In this document: piece after piece, positions 8,886 to 17,009 of the stretch
Numbering within the stretch: position 1 is the stretch's first letter
Layout: each line of letters starts with the position of its first letter
Assembly: GCA_025965155.1 (NCBI GenBank)
Contig: JAOPXN010000073.1
Span: 28,900-92,899 of the forward strand
Source of the DNA: Propionibacteriaceae bacterium
GTDB lineage: Bacteria; Actinomycetota; Actinomycetes; Propionibacteriales; Propionibacteriaceae
Direction of reading: 5' to 3'
Length of the DNA stretch: 64,000 nucleotides
Made by a program: the position numbers and the translations under genes
The notes under the pieces: generated by a model
Database searches by the model: none
Seen by the model: the letters and a program-made list of their open reading frames with translations, nothing else
Told to the model about the DNA's origin: nothing

Positions 8886-9784
8886 TCCTGAAGGTCGTGG
8901 GTCTCGAGGTGCTGTGCGTCGGCGTCGGCGTCGGCCCGGTCAAGGGTGGCCGCCCAGGACGCAAGCAGGGTCAGTCCATCGGCGGAGGCCGAACCCGGCG
9001 CGGCGGTGTAGACCACGAGTGACAGCCCCGGATCGGCAGGGAGATCCATCGCCTCGAACGTCAGGTGAAGCTCGCCGACGATCGGGTGATGGATGTCCTT
9101 GAACCCGGTGCGGTGGAAGCGCACGTTGTGGGTGGCCCAGCGGGTTGCGAACTCGTCACTGTGAGTCGACAGCTCCCCGACCAGGTCGGAGAGGCTCCGG
9201 TCGAACGGGTTCCGGCCTGCCTCGCTGCGCAGGATGGCCACCACGTCGTCGGCCGCCCGCTCCCAGTCGAGGAAGAACACGTGAGCGCGCGGGCTGAGGA
9301 ACACGAACCGGGCGATGTTCACCGGACGGGCCGGATCTAGGTACATCTCCGAGTACAGCGCGTAACCGAGGCGGTTTGCGGCAAGGATGTCGCGGCGGCC
9401 GTTCCGAACGTACGCCGGGAGCCCCGCCATGCCGTCGAGAGTCTGTTGGACGCTCGGCCTGACCAGCTGCCGGGTCGGACGACGACGTGCACGGGGGGTG
9501 GTGTTCGCCGCTCGGGCCAGGTCGAGGAGATGAACCCTCTCGGCCTCGTCGAGCTGAAGAGCTCCCGCCAACGCCTCAAGCACACTCTCTGACACCCCGC
9601 TGAGGTTCCCCCGCTCGAGCCGGGTGTAGTAGTCGCTGCTGACTCCGGCGAGCAGTGCGACCTCCTCCCGTCGGAGGCCAGGCACCCGCCGGTTGCCACC
9701 GTAGGCCGGCAGGCCCGCCTGGTCCGGCTGGATCTTGGCCCGCCTGGAGATCAAGAACTCGCGGATCTCGTCCCGGTTGTACAT
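8882..9784 (-). CDS. Xre-family transcriptional regulator with MmyB-like ligand domain
   Basis: A 300-residue regulator. Residues about 10-75 form an Xre helix-turn-helix with the motif PGLRREEVALLAGVSSDYYT. The remainder is the MmyB-like PAS-type ligand-binding domain common in actinobacteria, starting near residue 105 (VQQTLDGMAGLPAYVRN). ATG 9784 is the start. Its stop overlaps the cupin start by four bases, so it heads the cupin-dehydrogenase-reductase cluster and is the likely regulator of that operon. The C-terminal tail is Asp/Ala-rich and low complexity. Confidence 0.9.
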   Translation of the reverse strand: MYNRDEIREFLISRRAKIQPDQAGLPAYGGNRRVPGLRREEVALLAGVSSDYYTRLERGNLSGVSESVLEALAGALQLDEAERVHLLDLARAANTTPRARRRPTRQLVRPSVQQTLDGMAGLPAYVRNGRRDILAANRLGYALYSEMYLDPARPVNIARFVFLSPRAHVFFLDWERAADDVVAILRSEAGRNPFDRSLSDLVGELSTHSDEFATRWATHNVRFHRTGFKDIHHPIVGELHLTFEAMDLPADPGLSLVVYTAAPGSASADGLTLLASWAATLDRADADADAQHLETHDLQE

Positions 9785-9857
9785 GCCCTTGACCCTACGG
9801 CGGCTCTCAGCCCTGTGGGAGGCCCTGTCAGTACCTGGGTCACCGGGGTAGACCCGC

Positions 9858-10301
9858 TCAGCGGTTCAACGTGTTCACCACGACCACGCCGTGCGGCCGG
9901 CACGACACTGGGATGTCCAGACCGCTGGGGACTGTGTCGGTCCCGGCACCGGAGCCGCTGATCTTGTCGCCGTTGCCGATGGACACCTCGGCAACGGCGA
10001 GTACGGGCGGGTTCTCCGACACGACCTTGGTGCCCTTGGGCCAGACGATGGCCCGCCACATCGTACGGGGGTCAATGCTCGTGTCGTTCATGATGGGCTC
10101 CAGCACCCAGCAGCGGTCCTGGGAGACCCATCGGGCGGTGCCCTCCGCAAGCGCCTCACCCCCTTCTTCGGCCGCCCCGATAACCCATGCCCGGACGGAT
10201 CCGAGCTCTTCAACCTGGTACGGGGCGGTGCCGCAAGCGCTCAGCGCGCTGACCGCAACCGTCCCACCGAGGATCCAGTTTCGAGCGATGGTGTGCCGCA
10301 T
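9858..10301 (-). CDS. Predicted lipoprotein paired with the secreted serine protease
   Basis: A 147-residue protein. ATG 10301 shares its A with the protease stop (TGATG), so it is translationally coupled to that gene. The N-terminus has an arginine, a hydrophobic segment and the lipobox LSAC near residues 19-22, which predicts lipid attachment after export. The rest has two further cysteines (QDRCWVLEP and PVSCRPHG) that could form a disulfide. I recognise no family. Because it is coupled to a secreted protease, it may be an inhibitor, chaperone or anchor for it; this is inference. Confidence 0.65.
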   Translation of the reverse strand: MRHTIARNWILGGTVAVSALSACGTAPYQVEELGSVRAWVIGAAEEGGEALAEGTARWVSQDRCWVLEPIMNDTSIDPRTMWRAIVWPKGTKVVSENPPVLAVAEVSIGNGDKISGSGAGTDTVPSGLDIPVSCRPHGVVVVNTLNR

Positions 10302-11581
10302 CAGTTGAGCAGGATGGAGGCACCGAAGGCGGGCCAGACCTGGTTGAGAGGTGTGAACAGCGAACGGTCCTGGAACTGGATCGGGGTGAAACCTCGGTGG
10401 ACGCCGTAGCCGGCATTGCCGTTGAACCATGGGCCACCACTGTTGCCACCCGTGGTGAAGTGGTGGGTCAGGGCGACGAGGTTGTTGATCCCACCGGCGG
10501 AGACGCCGATCCGGTAGACCGTGTCGCAGGACTTGCCGTTGCCGTACCCGAACTGGCAGATCCACTGACCCAGGATCACGCCGGGCGCCGTGTTGAGCTT
10601 GCGCAAGTCCCGGAAGTCCGCTCGGAACTGGGGCATCTCGTTGGTTGGAGTGTCGTACCACAGCAGGTCGCCGTTGACTCCGATGGTGGAGGAGATGCTC
10701 ATCGCGCTGAGCTCAGAATCGCCGTCGAAGTTCTCGTGGGTGAACCAGCTGGTGCAGTGCTGCGCGGTCAGCATGCCGGTGACGCCGTCCTTGATAACAC
10801 TGAAGGCCGAGGTGCAGTCGAGACTCTCGGTGCCTGGGGTCTCCAGCTTGGCCCCGCCGCTGGCGGCCTCGGTCTTGGTCTTGGCTCTGGGATCGAAGAC
10901 GACCTTCAGCTGTGCCGAGCCGGATTTCGTCCCGACCGTATCCGCGGCCAGCTGCCGGATCACCCGATCAGCCTGCGTCGGCTTCGGTTTGGCCACTGTC
11001 ACCTCGATGGACCCGTTCACGATGTCGGCGGCGACGGTTGACTCAGCATTGAACGAATCCGTGGCCTGTCGCGCCACCTCAGCGGTCAGCTGGCTCATCT
11101 CGGTTTCATTGAGCGGCTGGTGCGACGCCACCGTGGCAAGTGTGTGGCTGGGCAGGTTCACCTTCGGCGCCACGCCGGTGAACCCTAGCCAGACGGTGCG
11201 CTTGGCGTGCGAGAGGATGCGCAGCCCGGCATAGGTCTTCGGATACTGCGTGGCGAGTCGTTGGTCCTCGTTGCCGATCACACCTTGCCAGACCAGGTCG
11301 GCGTAGACCTGGTCGGTGGAGCGCTTAGTCTGTCGCGCGATGGTGGAGGCATCCAAACGCAGGGACCTCCGCTCCTGGGCGGCCTTCTCGGTCGCCGTTG
11401 CTTTACCCAGAGAGTGGACATGGACCATTGAGGTGCCCGACCCGCTCGGTTGTGGTGCGCCGCCGCTTTCCGTGGGTGCAGCCGTTGACACAGCCGGCGC
11501 CGTCGCACCGACAACGGCCAGCGCAACGATCGGGACCAGGAGTTTGCGAAGATGGTGCATCGTTGTTGCGTTGGCAGGCAT
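10301..11581 (-). CDS. Secreted trypsin-like serine protease
   Basis: A 426-residue exported protease. The ATG at 11581 follows GGGAGTTAGTC; another possible start is at 11560. A signal peptide covers about residues 8-35. A propeptide-like segment follows, and the C-terminal half is a chymotrypsin-fold domain. His is in GMLTAQHC, Asp in NGDLLWYD and the nucleophile Ser in TGGNSGGPWFN, with the usual cysteine pair around the His (CTS...HC). The layout, with a long pro-region before a chymotrypsin fold, resembles secreted actinobacterial streptogrisin-type proteases. The coupled downstream lipoprotein is described separately. Confidence 0.85.
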   Translation of the reverse strand: MPANATTMHHLRKLLVPIVALAVVGATAPAVSTAAPTESGGAPQPSGSGTSMVHVHSLGKATATEKAAQERRSLRLDASTIARQTKRSTDQVYADLVWQGVIGNEDQRLATQYPKTYAGLRILSHAKRTVWLGFTGVAPKVNLPSHTLATVASHQPLNETEMSQLTAEVARQATDSFNAESTVAADIVNGSIEVTVAKPKPTQADRVIRQLAADTVGTKSGSAQLKVVFDPRAKTKTEAASGGAKLETPGTESLDCTSAFSVIKDGVTGMLTAQHCTSWFTHENFDGDSELSAMSISSTIGVNGDLLWYDTPTNEMPQFRADFRDLRKLNTAPGVILGQWICQFGYGNGKSCDTVYRIGVSAGGINNLVALTHHFTTGGNSGGPWFNGNAGYGVHRGFTPIQFQDRSLFTPLNQVWPAFGASILLN

Positions 11582-12367
11582 GACTAACTCCCGGTTTACT
11601 GCATCCTCAACGTTGATGGCATGCTGAGGATCTCGCTCAGCAATGATTGACCCGAACCTGTGTCCGAAGTCATGCGCAGATGTCAACTCAGGGCCCCCCG
11701 GCCTCTTAACCTATACAGCAAAGTAGGCTCGTCGCGGGTCGGTGTCAAAGTTAATAAAACTCCGACGTCGGCCAGGTCGAAGTGTCGCCGGTACGGCTTA
11801 GGATTAGTCACGTCTGAGCTCCAAGTCGGGCGAAGATCATCGCCGATGATGCTCAGCGCGGCCGTTCCGGGCGGCCGATCTCGAACCAACCCGGCGCCGT
11901 TGGCCACCGGGTGCTCAACCGATGGCGTGGAACCCAGTCGTTGGATCGCTCCCATGCCCCTGATCGGGCCAAAGCGCTTAGGTCTTCAGGTCTGTCGTGA
12001 CCGCGGCACACTGGCGAGCCTGCGTACCCAAGATTGGGTGTGGCCCCGCACTAAGTGGGGATGAAAACTCAAGGCTTAGGAAACCGGAGGAGGGGCTGGA
12101 ACCCCCCGCCATGTCCCCTCCTCCGGCGTGCCGGCCGTCCCGTGGGAAAGACGGCATGCAAATAGAGATACGTAGCATTCCGGCTCGGCGCGATGGTTGA
12201 CCCTGAAAGTTATCAAACTGAAATCTATGCGAGACCCGCCAATGACTGTTCGTCGGCCGCTGTCTGCGCAGAAAGTTAGCCCTGCGACTGGCCGCTCAGG
12301 GCGTCAATTTCCTGGCTTTTTCCAGTGACGGCGTGTTCCTTCACAACTCACGAAACTTCGCAAAACG
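11582..12367. other. 786-base intergenic region with structured-RNA candidate
   Basis: No protein gene is supported. A minus-strand open frame at 11683-11955 was considered and rejected. The stretch 12030-12160 is full of paired segments and is listed as an RNA candidate. The part from 12200 to 12367 shows nothing else that I can interpret. Confidence 0.5.
12030..12160 (+). ncRNA. Candidate structured RNA with C-rich hairpin loop (6C-like)
   Basis: Three hairpins lie in about 130 bases. The first is CCCCGCAC-TAA-GTGGGG (12043-12060 region). The second is a perfect 12-bp stem, 12084-12095 with 12115-12126 (CCGGAGGAGGGG / CCCCTCCTCCGG), around a 19-base loop containing six consecutive C residues. 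The third pairs GCCGTC at 12134-12139 with GACGGC at 12150-12155. C-rich loops in consecutive hairpins are the hallmark of the actinobacterial 6C RNA (B11 in Mycobacterium), so the plus strand is the likely sense. Only one loop here has six C residues. It could also be a terminator array or regulatory leader. Confidence 0.45.
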
Positions 12368-12664
12368 TTACTGCTTGCGTCCTACGGCGAGTACCGCCAT
12401 CAAAGCTACGATAAACGTCACGCCGAGAATGGTGCCCTCAACGCTGTGGCCGATGACAATGAGATAGACGCACGCGGCGAGAAACGCCAGCGTCACAAGG
12501 ACGCCGTAGTTCAGACCTCGGCCGTTCATCTGCACCTCGCGCCGATCGAGGTCGTCGATGCGGTCGAGTTCCTTCTCGATCAGGCTGCGGGTGTCCGCGT
12601 CGGCCTGTGCGTAGACCTGCAGCGGGTCTACGAAACGGTCGGCTCGCGACGGTTGCTCGCTCAT
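12368..12664 (-). CDS. Small membrane protein
   Basis: A 98-residue protein with a charged N-terminal half (residues 1-50, probably a cytoplasmic helix) and two transmembrane helices (about 53-72 and 77-94). Its start ATG at 12664 overlaps the stop of the upstream membrane protein gene in TCAT (ATGA on the coding strand), so the two are one translational unit. I do not assign a function; the layout resembles DUF2335-like membrane proteins, but this is not certain. Confidence 0.75.
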   Translation of the reverse strand: MSEQPSRADRFVDPLQVYAQADADTRSLIEKELDRIDDLDRREVQMNGRGLNYGVLVTLAFLAACVYLIVIGHSVEGTILGVTFIVALMAVLAVGRKQ

Positions 12665-13191
12665 TCGGTGTTCTCCAGTCGTTCAGGGCCATCGCGTCGG
12701 GTAGCCGGCGGCCAGGCATCCAGCCTGGCTTCGTCGGTGCCAGCGTCTTGGTGGGTGTCCGTGTCTTGGTGGGTGTCCGTGTCGTGGTGAGTTACTGCGT
12801 CGCCGGTCTCGGCGTACTCGGTGCCGGCGTCTTGGTCGGTGTCAGAGGGATCTTGGTTGTGATGCAGACCCGCGCGTGACAACGCCTCCCCGATGCGGCG
12901 GGACCGAGCGTACGGGTCAATGGCATCGATGCGGTGGGTGGCCCGGTACAGACTGTCTTTGACACTGCGTCCTCGGGGTGCTCGCCCCAGCGTGCCGTAC
13001 AGGTAGCCCACTCCCTTGGCCAACGACGCGGCGGAGGACCTCGGATGTGACAGTGGTCGGGCGGTCGTCGAGACTCCGGCCTGGTTGTGCGCTAGCAGGC
13101 TGAAAACCACCAACGTGATCAGCCCAGCCATCATTGCGACGGACAGAATCGTCACGAGCGCCGACCATGAATCGTTGCCCACCGTTCCCAC
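12661..13191 (-). CDS. Membrane protein with Asp/Thr/His-rich repetitive tail
   Basis: A 176-residue protein. One transmembrane helix near residues 11-32 follows a short N-terminus. The middle is basic, and the C-terminal third is acidic with a DTHQDTDTHQD-type repeat coming from an 18-bp tandem DNA repeat at about 12746-12790. The stop overlaps the next gene start by four bases. Function is unknown. The repeat makes length variation between strains likely. Confidence 0.7.
   Translation of the reverse strand: MGTVGNDSWSALVTILSVAMMAGLITLVVFSLLAHNQAGVSTTARPLSHPRSSAASLAKGVGYLYGTLGRAPRGRSVKDSLYRATHRIDAIDPYARSRRIGEALSRAGLHHNQDPSDTDQDAGTEYAETGDAVTHHDTDTHQDTDTHQDAGTDEARLDAWPPATRRDGPERLENTE
12746..12790. 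repeat. 18-bp tandem repeat inside a membrane protein gene
   Basis: The unit TCTTGGTGGGTGTCCGTG occurs at 12746 and 12764, followed by a partial copy at 12782. It stays in frame in the host gene and encodes DTDTHQ-type hexapeptides. This is a short low-copy minisatellite, not a CRISPR array, because there are no spacers. Confidence 0.8.
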
Positions 13192-13283
13192 CCCTTTCCT
13201 TGATCACCCTAGCGACAGCGCTGCAACGCCGCCGTCGGCGCGCTGGCTCACAGGCAGATCGACGCAGACCGGGCCGCTGGCGA

Positions 13284-13523
13284 TCAGTCAGCACTGCTGA
13301 AGCGGCCGGCCAGAAAGGTCATCAGCTCTGGATCACTGGAGGTCAGCCGCTGGACCTCCTCACCGCCGTCACAGCGACAGAGCGACACTGTCACCGTGGA
13401 GCGAGTACGCGCAACGACCTGCCAGGTGGCGCCGAAGGCGGACCACCGGCGCAGCAGTTCCATCGGGTTCTCGGCCGCCGGATCATCATCCGCACCCCCG
13501 GGGGCCTCGTCAGTGATGCTCAC
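13284..13523 (-). CDS. Small hypothetical protein, 79 residues
   Basis: The GTG at 13523 is the best start, with CTGGAG seven bases or less upstream; longer open frames run through the divergent phosphodiesterase gene and are rejected. The sequence MELLRRWSAFGATWQVVART, then CDGGEEVQRLTSSDPELMTFLAG, resembles a small conserved actinobacterial protein family that I recall as hypothetical. It is cytoplasmic and divergent from the YfcE-type phosphodiesterase at 13556, with 32 bases between the two starts. Confidence 0.7.
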   Translation of the reverse strand: MSITDEAPGGADDDPAAENPMELLRRWSAFGATWQVVARTRSTVTVSLCRCDGGEEVQRLTSSDPELMTFLAGRFSSAD

Positions 13524-13555
13524 GACTCCAGTATCGACCCTGAAAGGATGATCAG

Positions 13556-14047
13556 ATGAGAGTCGTCGTGCTGTCCGACACCCATAGTCCGCGCCGATGG
13601 AAGGGGTGCCCGCCAGCTGTGGCGGCTCAGCTGGAGCAGGCTGACTTGATCTTGCATGCCGGCGACGTCTGTACCGCCGACGTGCTCGAGTTTTTGGCCC
13701 AGTCGGCCCCTGTCCATGCGGTGATGGGTAACAACGACCTGCCGGAGGTGGCCGACTGGGGAGCCCCATCCACGCTGGAACTTGATCTTGAAGGGCTGAG
13801 GGTGGGGATGATCCACGACAGTGGTCCGGCCACCGGCCGGACCCGCCGGATGCGTTCACGGTTCCCTTCCGCGGACCTGGTCGTGTTCGGCCACTCCCAT
13901 ATCCCGATGGATGTCGAGGACGACGGGGTACGGATCTTTAATCCGGGTTCGCCGACGGACCGCCGACGCCAACCCCGCGGCACCCTCGGCCTGCTCGACA
14001 TCGCCGACGGAGAGCTCCGGTCCGCCCGGATTGTCGCAGTGACCTGA
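13556..14047 (+). CDS. YfcE/MJ0936-type metallophosphoesterase
   Basis: A 163-residue calcineurin-like phosphodiesterase. Metal-binding motifs are visible: VVVLSDTHS (D and H), HAGDVC (D), MGNNDL (N, D), MIHDSG (H) and FGHSHIP (HxH). Members of this family hydrolyse phosphodiesters with Mn2+ or a similar metal ion in the cytoplasm. ATG 13556 is preceded by AAAGGATGATCAG. The C-terminal NPGSPTDRRRQPRGTLGLLDI is the usual end of the family. Confidence 0.92.
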   Translation: MRVVVLSDTHSPRRWKGCPPAVAAQLEQADLILHAGDVCTADVLEFLAQSAPVHAVMGNNDLPEVADWGAPSTLELDLEGLRVGMIHDSGPATGRTRRMRSRFPSADLVVFGHSHIPMDVEDDGVRIFNPGSPTDRRRQPRGTLGLLDIADGELRSARIVAVT

Positions 14048-14079
14048 GCGCGCGGCCGGTGCGCACCTAGGGTTGTGCC

Positions 14080-14670
14080 ATGCGAACGCGGCTGGAAGAT
14101 CTCCTGGTCAACGGCAGCAAGGTCGGTGCGCTGGTGCGGGTAGAGGACGGGTCGGGACTGCACACCCAGCTGTGCTTCGTCGACCCGGGCGGGGAGCCGA
14201 TCTGGCTGGAGTCACACATCGACTATCAAGGTGACCCACGGTCATGGGTGCGCTTCCGGTACAGCCAGCATCACGTCGGTGTCCATCGCGACCTCACCCG
14301 CCCGGCCGGTGTGCCAGCAGACACCATTCCGAGCTATGCGAGCTTTCTTCTGGTTGAGGAGCTCGCTTCAGGCAACGACTCCACCATGGACTACCACTGC
14401 ATCGTCGAGGGTGAGCCGGAGCGGGGCCCGGTACCGATGGAGCTGCGACGTACCGGTGGGCTGGTGGAGGAGGTCGGCCCCTTGGGTACGGGCAATCGGC
14501 ACTGGATCGACGCCAGCGGGCTGACACGGTCGGACTGGCAGGGCGCGGAGTCCCGCCGGGTCGACGACCTGAGCAGCGTGCTGGACGGCTTGAGCGATGA
14601 CCATGCCGCATCGGTGCGAGCCTTTCTCGGGCAGTACGAGACGCGCGAACCTCAGGATCGGCTCAGTTGA
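14080..14670 (+). CDS. Hypothetical protein, 196 residues
   Basis: No family recognised. The protein is hydrophilic with no signal peptide or transmembrane helix. The N-terminal half alternates strands (LEDLLVNGSKVGALVRVED, then QLCFVDPGGEPIWLESHIDY), suggesting a beta-rich fold; the C-terminal half is more helical. It starts 32 bases after the phosphodiesterase stop, so the two may be co-transcribed. A long hairpin lies 160 bases downstream. Confidence 0.7.
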   Translation: MRTRLEDLLVNGSKVGALVRVEDGSGLHTQLCFVDPGGEPIWLESHIDYQGDPRSWVRFRYSQHHVGVHRDLTRPAGVPADTIPSYASFLLVEELASGNDSTMDYHCIVEGEPERGPVPMELRRTGGLVEEVGPLGTGNRHWIDASGLTRSDWQGAESRRVDDLSSVLDGLSDDHAASVRAFLGQYETREPQDRLS

Positions 14671-14830
14671 ACGTTTAAGCATGTCTTGAGTGGGCACTGC
14701 CGTTTTGTGGGGTGATTGCCGAAGGTGGGGGCTGCAGGATCTCTCATGTCGGGTCGAGGGGATGTCGGGGGACTGCCACGATCCACACGCACGGCAGACG
14801 CAGTTCGGGGGAGCGAGTTCTGCCGGCGGG

Positions 14831-14879
14831 GAACACCGTCGGGCTCGATGATCGCTGATCACCGAGTCCGATGGTGTTC
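14831..14879 (+). terminator. 17-bp hairpin with two wobble pairs followed by TGCTTTT
   Basis: The left arm 14831-14847 (GAACACCGTCGGGCTCG) pairs along its whole length with 14863-14879, with two G-U pairs on the plus-strand RNA; on the minus strand these would be A-C mismatches, so the plus strand is the sense. The 3' side continues TGCTTTTCCCC. It lies between the hypothetical gene (stop 14670) and the epimerase start, so it is probably the terminator of the first transcription unit. Confidence 0.55.
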
Positions 14880-14960
14880 TGCTTTTCCCCGACACGTCAG
14901 CTGCGCTGCGACACGCGGGCCAGTAGGCGGAGGATGCGACCGGTCGGCGATGATGGCGCG

Positions 14961-15788
14961 GTGAACTCAGCACGAAAAGTCCTGCTCACCGGCGCGGCCG
15001 GGACGATCGCCGGTCAGCTGCTCCCGGCCCTCCGCGCCCGCTACGACCTTCGGTTGGTCGATGTGCGCGACGTCGACCGGAACGGCGCCACAGTGCCCGG
15101 TGTCGAGCCGTTCGACCTGCTCGGCGCCGACCGGCAGAGTCTGCTGGACCTTCTCGCCGAGGTAGATACCGTGGTGCATACCGGCTACGTCCGCAGCGGC
15201 GACGTTCCGAGCTACGAGAGTGAGCGGCGCAACGTCGACATGACACAGCGCCTGTATGACGCGGCGGTCTCGGCCGGCGTCAGGCGGGTGGTCTGCGCCA
15301 GCACCAACCAGGCTTCCAAGTGGTACGAGCAGCCGTACTACCAGGGCCGGATCGACCGGGTCACCGCCGACGACTACCCGCGCCCGGACACCTTCTACGG
15401 ATGGGCGAAGGTGGCGTATGAGTCGTTGGGCTTCCTCTACGCCTGTGGCTCTCTGGGCCGGGCGCTGGAGGTCGTCCAGATCCGCATCGTGGCCCCTCGT
15501 GAGATCGACTCGGCGAACTTCGTGGACCGGCCGCTGCAGCACTATCTCCGAGACATCGCCGGCTACATCAGCGAGCGTGACCTGCAGCAGCTCTTCGTGA
15601 AGTCGATCGACACCGACGACATCAGCGACAAGTTCGGTGTCCCGTTCCAGATCTTCTACGGCGTCTCGGACAACGCGAGGAAGTTCTGGAGCATCACCAA
15701 TGCGCGGGAGGTGATCGATTACCAGCCGGTTGATGACTCCGAAACCAAGTTCGCCGACCAGATCGCCGCCATGCTGAGTCGCGGCTGA
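14961..15788 (+). CDS. NAD-dependent epimerase/dehydratase (uronate dehydrogenase-like)
   Basis: A 275-residue short-chain dehydrogenase of the extended type. The nucleotide-binding motif LLTGAAGTIAGQL starts at residue 8; the second motif ENSERRNVDMT-like region (VPSYESERRNVDM) and the catalytic Ser/Tyr-Lys pair in ASTNQ and FYGWAKVAYESL are present. The GTG at 14961 places the Rossmann motif at the usual distance from the N-terminus; the longer reading from 14871 adds a basic, non-conserved extension and runs into the hairpin. The overall pattern best fits NAD-dependent uronate dehydrogenases or sugar epimerases. Convergent with the YbdK-type gene. Confidence 0.85.
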   Translation: MNSARKVLLTGAAGTIAGQLLPALRARYDLRLVDVRDVDRNGATVPGVEPFDLLGADRQSLLDLLAEVDTVVHTGYVRSGDVPSYESERRNVDMTQRLYDAAVSAGVRRVVCASTNQASKWYEQPYYQGRIDRVTADDYPRPDTFYGWAKVAYESLGFLYACGSLGRALEVVQIRIVAPREIDSANFVDRPLQHYLRDIAGYISERDLQQLFVKSIDTDDISDKFGVPFQIFYGVSDNARKFWSITNAREVIDYQPVDDSETKFADQIAAMLSRG

Positions 15789-15844
15789 GCGTCCGCGGGA
15801 CAAGGAAGCGGGCGGGGAGAACAGGCTGCCGGGCAAGACCAAGA

Positions 15845-16966
15845 TCAGACTTGCCGGTGGGTTACCCCGATCGCGTCGTGCACCACGGCAGACAGGTCAC
15901 CGGTTTGTCGGTTGATCATCCGCTGCCGGGTCGCGCCGGTCCCGTCCGCCAGGACACGGGCTATCCCGCTGTCGACCAGCTCCTCGTCGCCGGCCTGCCG
16001 CAGGGCACCGCGGCAGTGGCCGACCAGCCGGGCCAGGACCTCGCCGGCCGGCTTCGGCACCCAGCTGTACGGGTCCAACAGCTGGTCGGCGGTTCCTGAC
16101 CGTCCCGCCCGCCAGCTCGCCAGCCGTAGCATGATCACGGAGGCAGGCTCGGCCGGCTCGCCACTGCGCCAGGCTTGTACCGCTGTGTCGACCATCGCAC
16201 GGCACAAGGCGGCGATCAGTACCGCATCCTCGACCCGCATGCAGACATCCGCGGTGCGGAACTCCACCGTCGAGTACTGGTCGGACGGCCGGACGTCGAA
16301 GTAGATCATGCCGGCATCCAGCACCGTACCGGAGTTGATCATGGCACTGACCCGCTGCCGGTACGCCTCCGCGGAGCCGAAGATCTCGGTGGGTCCGGCC
16401 GTCGGAAAACGGGTCCACGCTTGCGAGCGGAAGCTGGCGTAGCCCGAGTCGACCTGCTGCCAGTAAGGAGAGTTCGCCGAGATCGCCAGCAGCGCGGGCA
16501 GCCAGATCCGTACCCGGTCGGCCACGGCGACGGCTTCATCCTCGGAGTCGACGCCAACATGCACGTGGCAGCCGCAGGTGAGCTGTTCCACGGTGGTCAG
16601 GCCGAAGTGCTCGGCCATCCTCTGATAGCGCGGCTTGACCGTCGTCTGCGGTGCCACCGGCAGCGGCGACGTGGCCAGGGCCACCGCCCGCGCTCCGGCC
16701 GAACGGGCCGCGTCGTCCGCACGGGTGCGCCACATCCGGAGTTGCCTCGCCAGGTCGGCAAGGTCAGTGCACGGCGTCGTGTCGGTCTCAATCTGCTGCT
16801 GTTGCAGCTCGGGCCCGAGAGTGCCGCCCGGGCTGCTGTCGTCCGGCGCGGGTTCGGTCCGGGTGCGCGCCGCCTCGAACCTCAGCGCGGCTCCGGACAC
16901 TGCCCGCGGTGCGCCGCCGGTCGCGTCGACCAGCAGCAGCTCCTCCTCGACACCCACAGTCCGCAT
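15845..16966 (-). CDS. YbdK-type carboxylate-amine ligase (glutamate-cysteine ligase family 2)
   Basis: A 373-residue GCS2-type ligase. The family signature starts at residue 4 (VGVEEELLLVD), and further motifs are ELQQQQIETDT, LTCGCHVHVGV and the Arg-rich PSDQYSTVEFRTADVC. These enzymes bind ATP and a carboxylate and make an amide bond; the YbdK branch has weak glutamate-cysteine ligase activity in vitro, and the true substrate in actinobacteria is not settled. The ATG at 16966 gives the standard N-terminus. Its upstream neighbour is the membrane glycosyltransferase on the same strand. Confidence 0.92.
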   Translation of the reverse strand: MRTVGVEEELLLVDATGGAPRAVSGAALRFEAARTRTEPAPDDSSPGGTLGPELQQQQIETDTTPCTDLADLARQLRMWRTRADDAARSAGARAVALATSPLPVAPQTTVKPRYQRMAEHFGLTTVEQLTCGCHVHVGVDSEDEAVAVADRVRIWLPALLAISANSPYWQQVDSGYASFRSQAWTRFPTAGPTEIFGSAEAYRQRVSAMINSGTVLDAGMIYFDVRPSDQYSTVEFRTADVCMRVEDAVLIAALCRAMVDTAVQAWRSGEPAEPASVIMLRLASWRAGRSGTADQLLDPYSWVPKPAGEVLARLVGHCRGALRQAGDEELVDSGIARVLADGTGATRQRMINRQTGDLSAVVHDAIGVTHRQV

Positions 16967-17009
16967 GGGAGCAGTCTGTCGAACCGGTCCGCGGGCGCCG
17001 GCGTAGGGC

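Noticed and set aside
11683..11955. Minus-strand 90-residue open frame in the RNA-candidate gap
   Set aside because: No conserved motif, weak start, and no ribosome site; I could not support a gene.
12746..12790. CRISPR array
   Set aside because: The repeats are contiguous 18-bp units inside a coding gene with no spacers.
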